Under the pieces are notes generated by a model. The model searched no databases. It was not told the DNA's origin and saw nothing but the letters and a program-made list of their open reading frames with translations. Below, in pieces: positions 35,968-46,700 of a DNA stretch of 64,000 bases; positions within the stretch are counted from its first letter, which is position 1, and the number at the start of each line of letters is the position of its first letter. The stretch covers positions 1-64,000 of the forward strand of contig CAMEFI010000010.1 in the NCBI GenBank assembly GCA_945915475.1, read 5' to 3'. The position numbers and the translations under genes were made by a program. The DNA is from an uncultured Clostridium sp. GTDB taxonomy: Bacteria; Bacillota; Clostridia; Lachnospirales; Lachnospiraceae.

Positions 35968-37125
35968 ATGGTATACGATGAATATTCAGATGAAGTGTTA
36001 AATGCATATGCCAAGATGACCGGAAAGGCAGAAGGAGATATTGAAGAGGATCCATACTATCAGTATTTTTACAATCTCTTAGAAACGGGTCGCAACTACG
36101 TCAAGTATTCCTATGTCCGTCTGGTCAAGGAAGTAGATGAGACCTGGGTTAATGCAATTGAAGAGGCGTTGCCATCCCTGCAATATGTTGTCATGCATCC
36201 CCGTAAATATATTGAAGAGGATAGAGAAATTGTCAATATTGCAATGGCAAGAAATATTACGGCAGAATCCGTGCGGCATTTATTGTCCCATAGCAATTAT
36301 ATTGATGAATACCGGGAGGATGGAACGGTGATCCCGAATAAGATTCTCAATGTATATAAGGAAGAATCCCTGAATACTTATGAGAATCGTTTTATCTGTA
36401 CACTGATCGCTGAATTGCAGTTTTTTATCAATAAACGGTTTGATGCCATTTTTGAGGCCAGTAAAGATGAATTAGGCGTTAATTTTGAAGTAGATTCCAG
36501 TATTGATAACTATACGGAAACGGTGGACTATTCCCTGCGTATTAAGATCCGGGATAAACAGACGGATACAGAAAATGAGTTTGAAAATAAAGATACTTTT
36601 GCAAGAATCATACAATTGCATCGAAAGATCAATATGTTAGTCTCCACAGAATTTGTATCCACAATGCGGCGTTTTCCGGCGGTAAAACATCCCATTGTTC
36701 AGACCAATGCCATTGCAAAGAATCGTGATTATAAGGCCTGTCATAAATTATGGAATTTTATTCATTCCTATAATCAGGTTGGCTTTAAGGTGGATCTTGT
36801 GAAGCAGGATCCCAATATTTCCAAGTCTTTTGAACAGGATATTTATCATTCCTTTCTATGGAATTATGCCATGCTGCATAACTATATGGAGGATGTGGAT
36901 GCTTTGAATATTAACCGCGAGACAAGAAAAAAAGTACTGGATATGCAGGGAATTCGGCAGTTGTTAGAAGAGATTGTGGCAGGTACAGATATACCGGATG
37001 CCAATCTCCGTAAGATTGTAGATAACGAACTGAAAAACATCCAAAAACGAAGAAAACAGGAAAAAGCAGCGGCAGAAAGAGTAGTGAAACAGCGTGGAAA
37101 GAACAGTCTGAGAAAGCGGGGATAA
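35968..37125 (+). CDS. DUF2357-like protein, probable partner of the AAA+ ATPase
   Basis: 385 residues from the ATG at 35968 (AAGGA about eight bases upstream; the ORF-track GTG at 35908 overlaps the AAA gene). Resembles the N-terminal region of COG1700/DUF2357-DUF524 proteins, McrC-like partners of McrB-type ATPases: note VIPNKILNVYKEESLNTYEN and RFICTLIAEL, and NRDYKACHKLWNFI. The C-terminus is a basic helix (KNIQKRRKQEKAAAERVVKQ) and I cannot find a PD-(D/E)xK nuclease signature, which normally follows in that family. It abuts sipW by two bases. The family link is from memory and moderately certain. Confidence 0.6.
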   Translation: MVYDEYSDEVLNAYAKMTGKAEGDIEEDPYYQYFYNLLETGRNYVKYSYVRLVKEVDETWVNAIEEALPSLQYVVMHPRKYIEEDREIVNIAMARNITAESVRHLLSHSNYIDEYREDGTVIPNKILNVYKEESLNTYENRFICTLIAELQFFINKRFDAIFEASKDELGVNFEVDSSIDNYTETVDYSLRIKIRDKQTDTENEFENKDTFARIIQLHRKINMLVSTEFVSTMRRFPAVKHPIVQTNAIAKNRDYKACHKLWNFIHSYNQVGFKVDLVKQDPNISKSFEQDIYHSFLWNYAMLHNYMEDVDALNINRETRKKVLDMQGIRQLLEEIVAGTDIPDANLRKIVDNELKNIQKRRKQEKAAAERVVKQRGKNSLRKRG

Positions 37126-37127
37126 CT

Positions 37128-37781
37128 ATGAAAAAAGTATTGTGCGTCATCAGGGATATTGCATTTGTACTATTTATTCTTGCTGTATGTGGAATGATTT
37201 TTCTTATGTCTTCCGGCAGACATGTCTCAGTTGCAGGATACCAGGTGTTACGGGTTCTTACCAGTAGTATGGAACCGGCAATTGCAGAGAACACCTGTAT
37301 AATCATAAAAGAATATCCGGCAGAGCAGTTGAAAATCGGGGATATTATTACATTTACATCCGATGATCCTCAGATTCAGGGATATTATAATACCCATCGG
37401 ATTTATGATATTGTGGAAGATAATGGGGAAACTCTTTATATTACAAAGGGGGATGCTTCTCCTGGCGTGGATGCATATCCGGTGCATCCACAACAGGTGG
37501 CCGGAATATTTGTGAAAGAATTACCGGGAGGAAGAATTCTCGGTAAGTGTTTTCTTGCATTATCAGATAACCGGGTCTATTTTCTGGTGATTATGCTGCC
37601 TTTGACTTTGTGTCTGTTATCCTATTTCTGGCAGATTGTGGGACTGGTAACCGGTCGATATGATGACACGGAAGAAGAGGAAGATGCAGCGGATGAAGAT
37701 GAGATTGCACAACAGGATTGCGAAGAGAGAATAGATATGGGAACAGAAGGTATGACGGAATCTACAGACCAGGATATGTGA
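37128..37781 (+). CDS. sipW: Signal peptidase I, SipW/ER type
   Basis: 217 residues. Membrane-bound signal peptidase of the S26B (ER/archaeal/SipW) class. An N-terminal TM (about 9-28), the catalytic serine in LTSSMEP (Ser47), the catalytic histidine in YYNTHRIYDI (His90) in place of the lysine of ordinary bacterial enzymes, and the KGDASPGVDAYPV box with two conserved Asp (109, 115). A second TM at about 150-172 and a long acidic cytoplasmic tail follow. In Bacillus SipW processes TasA and TapA of the biofilm matrix. Here the gene sits amid five candidate substrates, which supports a dedicated role. Confidence 0.93.
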   Translation: MKKVLCVIRDIAFVLFILAVCGMIFLMSSGRHVSVAGYQVLRVLTSSMEPAIAENTCIIIKEYPAEQLKIGDIITFTSDDPQIQGYYNTHRIYDIVEDNGETLYITKGDASPGVDAYPVHPQQVAGIFVKELPGGRILGKCFLALSDNRVYFLVIMLPLTLCLLSYFWQIVGLVTGRYDDTEEEEDAADEDEIAQQDCEERIDMGTEGMTESTDQDM

Positions 37782-37805
37782 CACAGAAGCAGGCGGTGAT
37801 GATGT

Positions 37806-38900
37806 ATGCGAAAAGATCAACAAGAGAATACAGGAATAAAAGGGAATCCTACGCATTGCATTCATCAGGTGCATTTGTTGGGGAAGGATTGGGACCTCAA
37901 GATTATGTCTTATGTGATGCTGGTTGTACTGATGGTAGCTTTGATTGCCGCTACGGTTGCCTGGTTTTTTTATATTAAGGTGGTGGCTGTCTCTAACATG
38001 GAGTTTACCACTGCGTCAAGCGACAGCCTGAAGGTAGAGATAAAAAATGCAGAGAATCCCAATGCCACAGATGGCTTTATTGAATTAGAGGAAGGGGAAG
38101 AGGACAGTGTTTTTGTCGACCTGGATATGCCGGTATTTGAAAATGTGGAACAATATGATTTGGTGGATGAGAATTCCTCTGTCGAAAACACCAATGGTAC
38201 ATCCAAGAAGGTCAATCGGATGGCTCCCGGTGTATATGGTTCATTGACTATTCGGCTGACACCACTGAATCCGGAGATTAATCATTACCGAATCACACCG
38301 GCGGCTTTATTTACTTATGCTGATGGTAAGAAGGATACCGTTTCAGAAACCGGGAAAGTGAATGCCATCCTTGGCAAGGAGAAATTACAGGCATTGGCAA
38401 AAGGACATATTTTGTTTTTTGCAGACCGCAGAGAGATTCCATCCGATTCCGGGGGAACCATTACCATTGGAACAGATTCCAAAGCCATTACAGAATATAC
38501 CCATAATGGGAAATATGTGTTCTGTGATTCTATTGATGCGGATATCCCCATGGAGGGGGAACTTTCATGGAACGACACGGAACAGAAAGGGGAGACTCTT
38601 ACCATAACAGTATATTGGTATTGGCCCTATGAGTATTCCAATCTAAGCAGTGGTATTCAAAGTCGTATTCAGTTGCCGGCAACTGAATTTACAGAGGATG
38701 TTGTTCGGAATCCGGAAAGGTTACAGTATTTTGACAAAGATAAAATGCAGGAAATGTTGAATTCTTCCATAACATGGAATGAGATTCAGTTATATGATTT
38801 TGCAGATACACGAATTGGAACTGATGTGAAGAGTATTCGAATGCATTTGAAGGTGGATGGTTATCATGCAGTACAGACACAAAGCGAACCAAATGAATAA
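37806..38900 (+). CDS. SipW-type secreted/anchored beta-rich protein
   Basis: 364 residues. A 30-residue polar N-terminus, a TM (YVMLVVLMVALIAATVAWFF at about 36-55) and then VVAVSNMEFTTASSDSLKVE, which parallels the AWFTLSNTAKISNLTM region of the 33286 gene product. The extracellular part is acidic and beta-prone, with GVYGSLTIRLTPLNPEINHY and LTITVYWYWPYEYSNL near its end, like TasA-family domains. It begins 24 bases after sipW and overlaps the next gene. Likely a minor subunit, adaptor or anchor of the surface structure; no known family beyond the SipW-substrate resemblance. Confidence 0.72.
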   Translation: MRKDQQENTGIKGNPTHCIHQVHLLGKDWDLKIMSYVMLVVLMVALIAATVAWFFYIKVVAVSNMEFTTASSDSLKVEIKNAENPNATDGFIELEEGEEDSVFVDLDMPVFENVEQYDLVDENSSVENTNGTSKKVNRMAPGVYGSLTIRLTPLNPEINHYRITPAALFTYADGKKDTVSETGKVNAILGKEKLQALAKGHILFFADRREIPSDSGGTITIGTDSKAITEYTHNGKYVFCDSIDADIPMEGELSWNDTEQKGETLTITVYWYWPYEYSNLSSGIQSRIQLPATEFTEDVVRNPERLQYFDKDKMQEMLNSSITWNEIQLYDFADTRIGTDVKSIRMHLKVDGYHAVQTQSEPNE

Positions 38901-39717
38901 GGTAGACGAGGAAATGGGTTCTTCTGCACATGACAGGATGTCAACAAAGAGAAGAAAACAGATAAGTGCCAATCAGAAATGGTTGCTGGCAGCAATGATT
39001 GAAGTCTGTATTCTTTTGATGATGGGATTTGCATGGTATACCTATCTGGCGCATCGCAAGGTACTTTCCGAGGAAAGAGAAGTGATGGCTCCTTATTATC
39101 TGTACCTGGTAGAACCAAACGGCAAGGATGAATTCCAGCTTACCGTTGGAAATCTTCACCCGGGAGAGACCAAACAGATTATGTTAGGTGTAACGAATCA
39201 GCCACCGGAGGGAGAAACGGAGACATCTTATCAAATCAGTAAGAATTCCAAATTTCATTATGAATTGGAACTGGCATACACACAGAATCTTCCGGTAGAA
39301 TATAAAGTATACGAATTAGCGGAAGCATCGGAAAATACTCCAAATGACAGTACTATAACTGTTGAATGGAAAGATACGGACAATTCAGTTATTACAAAAT
39401 CTTTTGCAAAAGATACACAATTGACGAAGAATGCAAAGTCGGACACATTGACTTTGGAGAATAATAAAGAGATGTATGGAGAAGACAATCCGGTGAATGT
39501 GGGACAGTATGATCTGTACGATAATGTGAGTGGTATTCCTTTTGATCTGACGACAAAAGTAGAGGATAATAATGTTACCTTTGATCTGGATTATTATCTG
39601 ATTGAGATTGACTGGAAAGATAATATTCAGTTTTCGGATTACCTGAAAGAGACCGATCTGGTATATGTGATTGTAAATGCAATGCAGATTGAACCGGAGA
39701 AATCTGCCGGCGAATGA
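38857..39717 (+). CDS. Small SipW-locus surface protein with N-terminal TM
   Basis: Up to 286 residues; the ORF start overlaps the preceding gene by 44 bases. Better starts may be the ATG at 38893 or 38914, but none has a strong RBS. After a charged stretch (TKRRKQISANQKW) comes a TM (LLAAMIEVCILLMMGFAWYTYL); the AWYTYL matches the AWF(T/F) of the sister proteins. The extracellular part has VGNLHPGETKQIMLGVTNQP, a beta-sandwich pattern like TasA-type or DUF11-like domains, and an acidic end. Probably another structural component of the same surface assembly. Confidence 0.7.
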   Translation: MVIMQYRHKANQMNKVDEEMGSSAHDRMSTKRRKQISANQKWLLAAMIEVCILLMMGFAWYTYLAHRKVLSEEREVMAPYYLYLVEPNGKDEFQLTVGNLHPGETKQIMLGVTNQPPEGETETSYQISKNSKFHYELELAYTQNLPVEYKVYELAEASENTPNDSTITVEWKDTDNSVITKSFAKDTQLTKNAKSDTLTLENNKEMYGEDNPVNVGQYDLYDNVSGIPFDLTTKVEDNNVTFDLDYYLIEIDWKDNIQFSDYLKETDLVYVIVNAMQIEPEKSAGE

Positions 39718-39744
39718 GAACAGACACCTTAAAGGAGATATAAG

Positions 39745-40719
39745 ATGAAGAAACAAAAAGAATCCGGAAGACAACTTCATAAAAAGAAATACAGAGTGGT
39801 TCTGGGATTTTTCACTTTTTTTATTTTGCTCTGTCTTGCAGGGGGAACAATGGTGGCAAAGTATTATGCCGGACGCAGGAATAAAGGTGTTGCAACGGCA
39901 TCCAGTCTCTATTTCACCAGTAACTTATTGAAAAATGTAAGTAATGTAACAGAAGATAATTATCCGGTCATTTATAATACAGATGCCTGGGATGGGGTGA
40001 ATCCTTACCAGTTTAGTCTGGAGATTCGTAATTATCAGAATCAGTTATTGTACAATGACAGGAATCTGGATATACAGTATCAGATCAACTTTCAGCTGGT
40101 GGGAACAACGGATGGCGGCTCTTACCAGGTGACATACGGCAGTGAAACAAAGACGATTACCTCAAATTCGGCTTGTTCCTTCACTGCCGGATTAGCTGGT
40201 GGACAGGCAAGAGCGGATCAGTTCTCTGTTTCTTTTGCAAGACCGGAGGGGAATACCAGTTCCACTTACAGATCCGTTGGAATTCGTGTAACAGCAACCC
40301 CTGTTTCACCGGATTATGTTGCCAATTATGAGACATTAGGAGGAATCCTGTATGCAAGTATTGTATCCTCCAAGTTTGAGTTAAAGGGGGAATTCTCTAA
40401 AATTCCGACAGGAAAAGTCGGGCAATATGCAGGATTTCCATATACAATTTCCTATAAGCCGGGAGTGGATGGTGCAACCCGTAAGATAAGAATTACATGG
40501 GATTCCTCAAAACTTCAGTTGGATCAGTTCAGTCCGTATTATGCATCAAAGCAGGAAGATTCAGGAGAGAATAACAAAGATTATATTGAAATTACCATGG
40601 AACCATATGCATCTATGGATATTTTATTTTACAGAACAGATGCATTTGATCCGAATACTACCATTGATGCATTAAATGGGCTTGTTGTGATTACAGATAA
40701 AGGAGGTGTTACTCCATGA
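39745..40719 (+). CDS. SipW-dependent secreted protein
   Basis: 324 residues. AAGGAG lies eight bases before the ATG. Lys-rich N-terminus, hydrophobic core and GGTMVAKYYAGRRNKGVATA, then SSLYFTSNLL: this AKYY..G.A.A pattern followed by a beta strand is the other common form of Firmicute SipW-type signal peptides. The mature protein is beta-rich (YQFSLEIRNYQNQLL, DIQYQINFQLVG) and resembles one or two immunoglobulin-like TasA-type domains. It overlaps the giant gene by four bases (ATGA), so the two are translationally coupled; it may cap, anchor or chaperone the giant protein. Confidence 0.75.
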   Translation: MKKQKESGRQLHKKKYRVVLGFFTFFILLCLAGGTMVAKYYAGRRNKGVATASSLYFTSNLLKNVSNVTEDNYPVIYNTDAWDGVNPYQFSLEIRNYQNQLLYNDRNLDIQYQINFQLVGTTDGGSYQVTYGSETKTITSNSACSFTAGLAGGQARADQFSVSFARPEGNTSSTYRSVGIRVTATPVSPDYVANYETLGGILYASIVSSKFELKGEFSKIPTGKVGQYAGFPYTISYKPGVDGATRKIRITWDSSKLQLDQFSPYYASKQEDSGENNKDYIEITMEPYASMDILFYRTDAFDPNTTIDALNGLVVITDKGGVTP

Positions 40720-43700
40720 AGAAACAGTTTGCAAAGATCTTTTTTATACTAACATGGGTACTGTTCTGTGTTTTAGGAATAGAAGAATATAAAGTTGAGG
40801 CTGCGGATGGACTAGTATATGTGGAGAACCAGCCTTTACAACCGGGGACGTATATTATTAATTCTGTTGACGGATGGATTGCATTGCAGAAATATAGTAA
40901 AGAACAGGATTTGTCCCAGTGTACATTTGAGTATTTATTAAATGATACAAGTTCTACATATGATTTGACCATTGCAAAGGGATTTACAGGAGTAGGCAGT
41001 AAAGAACATCCTTTTTCGGGAACGATTATTACGAATTATACATCTGGTAATATTGTCCTGAAAACGGAAAAACCACTGTTTCAGTATCTGTCTACCGCAG
41101 CAAAAGTGAATAAGATGAATATTCAGGTGAATGGTTCTGAGTGCTTGGGTGGTCTTGCACAATATCTGGTTGCAGACCAGTCACTAACTCCATTGGATCT
41201 GAATGGAATTACCATAACCGGAACAACGGATACATATATTACAACCAATAATGCTGAAGACGACTGCAAATATGCAGGCGGTTTCTTTGCTCATGTCATC
41301 AATGAACAGACCAATCCGGTTACCATTCAATTTTCTAATGTGTCTCTTTCGGTACCGGTAAAAGTACCGGTGGATGGATTGGGCGCTGGTGGATGGATTG
41401 GGCATATTTCAGGGAAAATGGTTCTTTCTTTTGCAAAGGATTATGAGATTACCAATACGGTCATTCCCTGTGATAATGCGGAAGGAAATGTATTAGGCGG
41501 TCTGGTAGGATGCGTGGAGAATTCAGATGTCACCTTACAGACAACCGGGACAGCTACCGTTTCCTGTTCGGCAGATATCGGAACAGATAGTAATAGAAAG
41601 CAGACCGCAGGAAGTGTTTTTGGAAAAGTTGTGGGTTCCCATATTCAGATGGATGCGGATCTTCAGGTAACCGGCGGGAAATTATATGGCAGATATGCCG
41701 GTGGCTTTGCAGGGGAGATAGACACTTCGAATATTACATGGAACCATACCTTTATTAGAAAACAGTCTATTCTGTATCCAGCAGCAAGTTCCGGTGAAGA
41801 ATCCGGTTGGTCGGCTGTAGGAATGTTTGTAGGGAAAATGACAGCTTCGAATATTATGCCGGGAGATAAACTTTCCGGCAATGTGGCTACCCTTTATGGT
41901 GGAGATGTAACGGGTTCTTACAGTGTGGTGGGAAAAGCAACCAATAGCAATAATACAGAGAAATATCATGTGGGCGGGTTCGCAGGATATGTGGAGAATT
42001 CAGATATCTTATTAACGGCAGAACACGGCTTGGATGTGGTGAATTTTACAACGGATGGAACTGCCGGTAATATATCTGCGGGGATTGGATGCTATGTTGC
42101 AAATGATGCGGCACAGACGGCACATAAGATACAGTTCATTCATGTGAAGGATCAGAATAATACACGTGTACGGCTTGTTTCCTGGAGAGGAAATTGTGGT
42201 GGACTGATTGGGAAAGCAGTTGTGAATCAGAACAGTCAGGTGGAACTGTCAGACTGCAACTTCAATGTTGTCCTCGTAGAAACCTGTTCCGGAGCGGGAG
42301 ACAATGGAACCTGGTCTATGGGAATTGGATATCTGGACAATCCGGATTGCTCGGATTCTCTGTTTGGTATCCGGAACGTAGATTGCAGAATCACGAATGC
42401 TAATAAGAGTACGAATTTCGGAAAAGGATTTGTTTTTGTGAATAAAACACTTAAATTAGAAGCTTATGGAGGAATCATCGGAATTGCGGATGCAGATGTT
42501 CAGATAGATGGAGTGGTATTAGATCATTCGGTAAGTGACATGGATGCTTCTAATGTTTCGAATTATGGTGGACTATTTGGAGTCATTAAAAATCAGGCTG
42601 CAGATACCAATACTTTGCAGGGAAGAGTGCGCAAAGTTTCAGTGTCAAATGTCAGCATCGGAAGAAATGCATTCTATAATATACGTGATAATTTCGGAGG
42701 ATTATTCGGAAAAGTTGAGAAAAAGACGGCGGTTTCTCTGACAGGAACCATGGAATTAAATGGTGGAAGTGATGGTGTTCCGAAACAATCCGTGTCTGTT
42801 TCAAAGAAATACTTAGGAAGTGTTGCAGGCTTTATCGATAATGCCTTGATTTATTTGGAGCCGGACATTGTATGGCATCCATCTGATTCTATTAAAAGTA
42901 ATGAAATCGGTAACTATGGTGCAGTAATCCGTAACCAGATAGTGGGTGATACAAAACTGATTGACAATTATCAGGTAACTGGTACCATAGGTTCCAATAT
43001 TGACTCTGTTGTGGATCTCCTTCGTCTGGCCATTGTCCTGAATACCCAGGGGGCATTTATGCCTACCGGAAATACAACGGATACATTTGATACGATTCGT
43101 GCAAAGGCATATACCCTTACTCAGAATGCGTATGATTTAACAGACAGCGGATTAACCTGTATGGGACGCAATGACAGTGAAGGATTAAAGTATCCATTTA
43201 CCGGTTCTTTGAAAGGGGTAAGTGGTGGTACCACGATTCAATATCATATCAATGGCTACGGAAAGGGACAGACAAATCTTGGACTGTTTCCGGCGGTGGG
43301 AGATGGTGCTTCTTTTGAAAATATCACCCTTAACTATGAAATTGCGTATCTGAGATTAGAATATTATACAAATAACTGGTATTATCAGGTTCCTGATGAT
43401 GAACATGCAGGCGGACTTGCCTGTTTTGCATCGGGAGATATTACACTGAAAAATGTCCGCTATATTGGAAAGATGAAAGATTATCCTCAGGAACAGTATA
43501 AAATTTCCAATAAAAAGTTCAATGGAGACTATGATTATCTCGGTGGTCTGATAGGACAATATACAGGTGCCAACGGAAAACAGCTTGTTATGGAGAGCAT
43601 CAGTGGTTCCATGACAGACTTTACCTGCCAGGATCCAACCCATATTATGGGTGGTGTCATAGGTATTGTGAATACCGATCAGGTGGCAGGTACTACATCG

Positions 43701-46700
43701 GATACCTCATGCCGGATTGAGCTTTCCGGGATGAACAGTATAGATGGGAACATTACCTTTTCGGAAACCAATGATACAAAGAATAAGACCGGATTATCCG
43801 GACTTCCGGCTATGGTCAGTTCTTTTATCACCGTGATTGGAAAGCCGGATCAGACCGGGGGCAGTTTACGCTATACAGGAAGATGCAGAATGCAGGTGAA
43901 TAATCTTACCATGACTGGAATTACCCAGAATATTACCAGCGGTAATAATGCTTCGGCAATGGGTGGTCTGCTTGGTTATCAGTGGGCAGATGTGAATGCC
44001 GGACTGGATGAGATAGCAATAGGTGACGAATCATCTCCTGTAGCACTTTCAGGAAATGCCGGTTTTGGTGGCTTGCTCCATGGGGTTTACGGACGTATAG
44101 ATGCCAGTCAGATAACCTGGAAAAAAGCTTCCATTGACGCAAAAAATACATCCGGTGTAGATAATTGTGCTCTGTTTGTAAGGGATGGTCAGTACCTGTA
44201 TCTTTCTGTAAAAGATTATGTAGTGGAATCCGGCGTTGCGCTTTCTAATTATTCCGGTACCTGTTTTGATGAACTGGTTGGCTTTAACCGGGGTGGCAGT
44301 GATGAAAATCATGGTGGAATTGTATCCATTAGCAGTAGTTCCGGTAAATATCTGGGGAAAGGTGGCAGCAGCTATCAAAGCTATGATGCAAAAGTAGGTG
44401 CAACAGATAAGAAGAATACAGAAACCCGTTATTATTATGATCTGGATACCCTGGTCTATCCGGCAGCTTCGGATGATTATGCCGTATTAGACTCACCGGA
44501 AGATATTATGATCTGGCATTTGTTGCATTATGTGAATCCGAATATCCGGAAGACGGTTTCGGATTCGGTACCGGATTCTCTGCCGACAGAATATACCATC
44601 ACTGGAAGTATTGATATGACCGGATACAGTATTTATCCCACACCGGTAGAAAAGGAATCTTATCAAGCAACCGGTGCAACCATTATACTGAATGTTCAGG
44701 ATATGATAACCGGAGAACAAAATAAGAGTGTTCCCATGTATCCGGATGACAAGAATTATCAGCATTACCGGATGCAGTCCGGTCTCTTTTATGATGTGGC
44801 CGGTCTTTCCGTGGAAGGACTTACTTTGAGTGGAACATACAGTGCCTTTTCTACGGATAGTAATGTGTCCGCCGGAGCGTTGGTGTCAGGAAAAATCTAT
44901 GGACTGGAAACAGGTAAAGACAGCAACAACAAGACATTATATGATGCAACGGTTAAGAATGCATTTCAGAATATCACATTAAGCAATCTCTGGTGTGTAA
45001 GCAGCAGTTCTATGGATTACGCGAATCCGGTGGGGTTGATGATTGCGAATATTGCATCCGGGTCAGATGTTGCGTTAGATGGAATCGCTATGACAAATTA
45101 TCAGGATGGCGATGTGACACAATCGAAGAAAGCGGCCAGTGCACTGATTGGTAATGTTGGTGGGGCAAAAGCCACCTATATCACATTGTCATTTAAAAAT
45201 ATGGATATTGCCGATGCGGCACAGGGTAAGTCTTCCGATGGTCTTCATTCTTCAACACAGGATGAGGCACTTTCCAAGGCATCCTTTATCTATTCTTATG
45301 ATTATGAAGCAAACTGTACCGGAATCTATCTCTTTGATTATGCGGATTATAGGGAAGGCAGGATTGTTAAGCCTTCCACAAAAAAGATTACCTTAGGGGA
45401 AGAATTAGGAGATAATAATGGAAGTCCCAATTATGCAGTAGAAGAGTACTTTGATAAAGATATGCCGGTGGGACAATTATTAATACATTCAGATGAGATT
45501 GCTTATGCCAGTGAGAATTATCTGCCCTATGTTTCTCAGAAGATTAATGACCGGCACATTCTGGTGAATCCGAAGGTGGGAAATATTACGAAAGGCTGTG
45601 GAACATATGAAGATCCTTATCAGATTAGTTCCACCAGACAGATGCTTTCGCTCTACCGGTATCTGTATAAAGAAGCAGATTTTGCTAATATTCTCCAGGC
45701 CGGTAACTGGTCCATCAATGCCATGGGGACAGACGAAACATTTTGTGATGGCAGTGATGTATCCCATACCTTGCAAACCTATGCAGATAAAGAAAGCGGA
45801 TTTCCAACCACGGAACAATTAAGTCAGGCATATTACCAGATTACCGGAGATCTTGATTTTAGTGCATATCCGGAATTTACGGGATTTGGATCAGAACAAT
45901 ATCCATTTATCGGTGTGTTTGTTGGAAAAGTGGAGAATTCGAAGTATCCTGTGATTACCATGTCCAAGCAGAATAGTGCAGAAATGGCCAGCTATGGTTT
46001 TATTCAGAATGCAAAGGGATGTGTAGTTAAGAATCTGTGCATTCAGTATGCTCAACCGGTTCAGATCAATGCGAAAGTAACAAAAACAGATGATAAGACG
46101 AACCAGGAAGTGACGGTTGATGAAGGTGGAACCGGCGGAGGGGTAATTGCCACAGTACTTGGTGGTGAGAATATCATTGATCATGTAATCGTGAAAGGTG
46201 CGGTTGCATCCGCCAACAGCAATGTGGAATGTTTCAACCTTAAGAATACGAAAGCTGTAGTTGGCGGTTATGTTGGTATGGTTCAACGGGGTGGTGTGAT
46301 TCTTCGAAATGTGGATGTGGAAAGTCTGCAGCAGTTTACGGTATATTATGGAGCACCAACAGATAGTAATGTTACTGCAAGTGATTATATATATACCTGC
46401 AGCATGGTTGGCAGAGTGAAGGATGGCTACGTTGTCTATGATGGAGAACAGGCCGGTAACACAAAGGAAGTCTTAAGGACAATCTCTGACTTTTCAGCAG
46501 GAAATGTCTCTGGTAATACGGAATCGAACACTGCAACGACACTTCCACTAAGCCGGTCCTATGCCGTTGTAAATGGCGCATATCTAGATAGTCAGATTAC
46601 TGCTGATGAGAAGATCGTATATAGTACAACCGGGTATTCTGTTCCGAATGCTGCGGGACTGCAGGTGCTATCCATGGCATTAGATTCCGGTGTGTTGACA

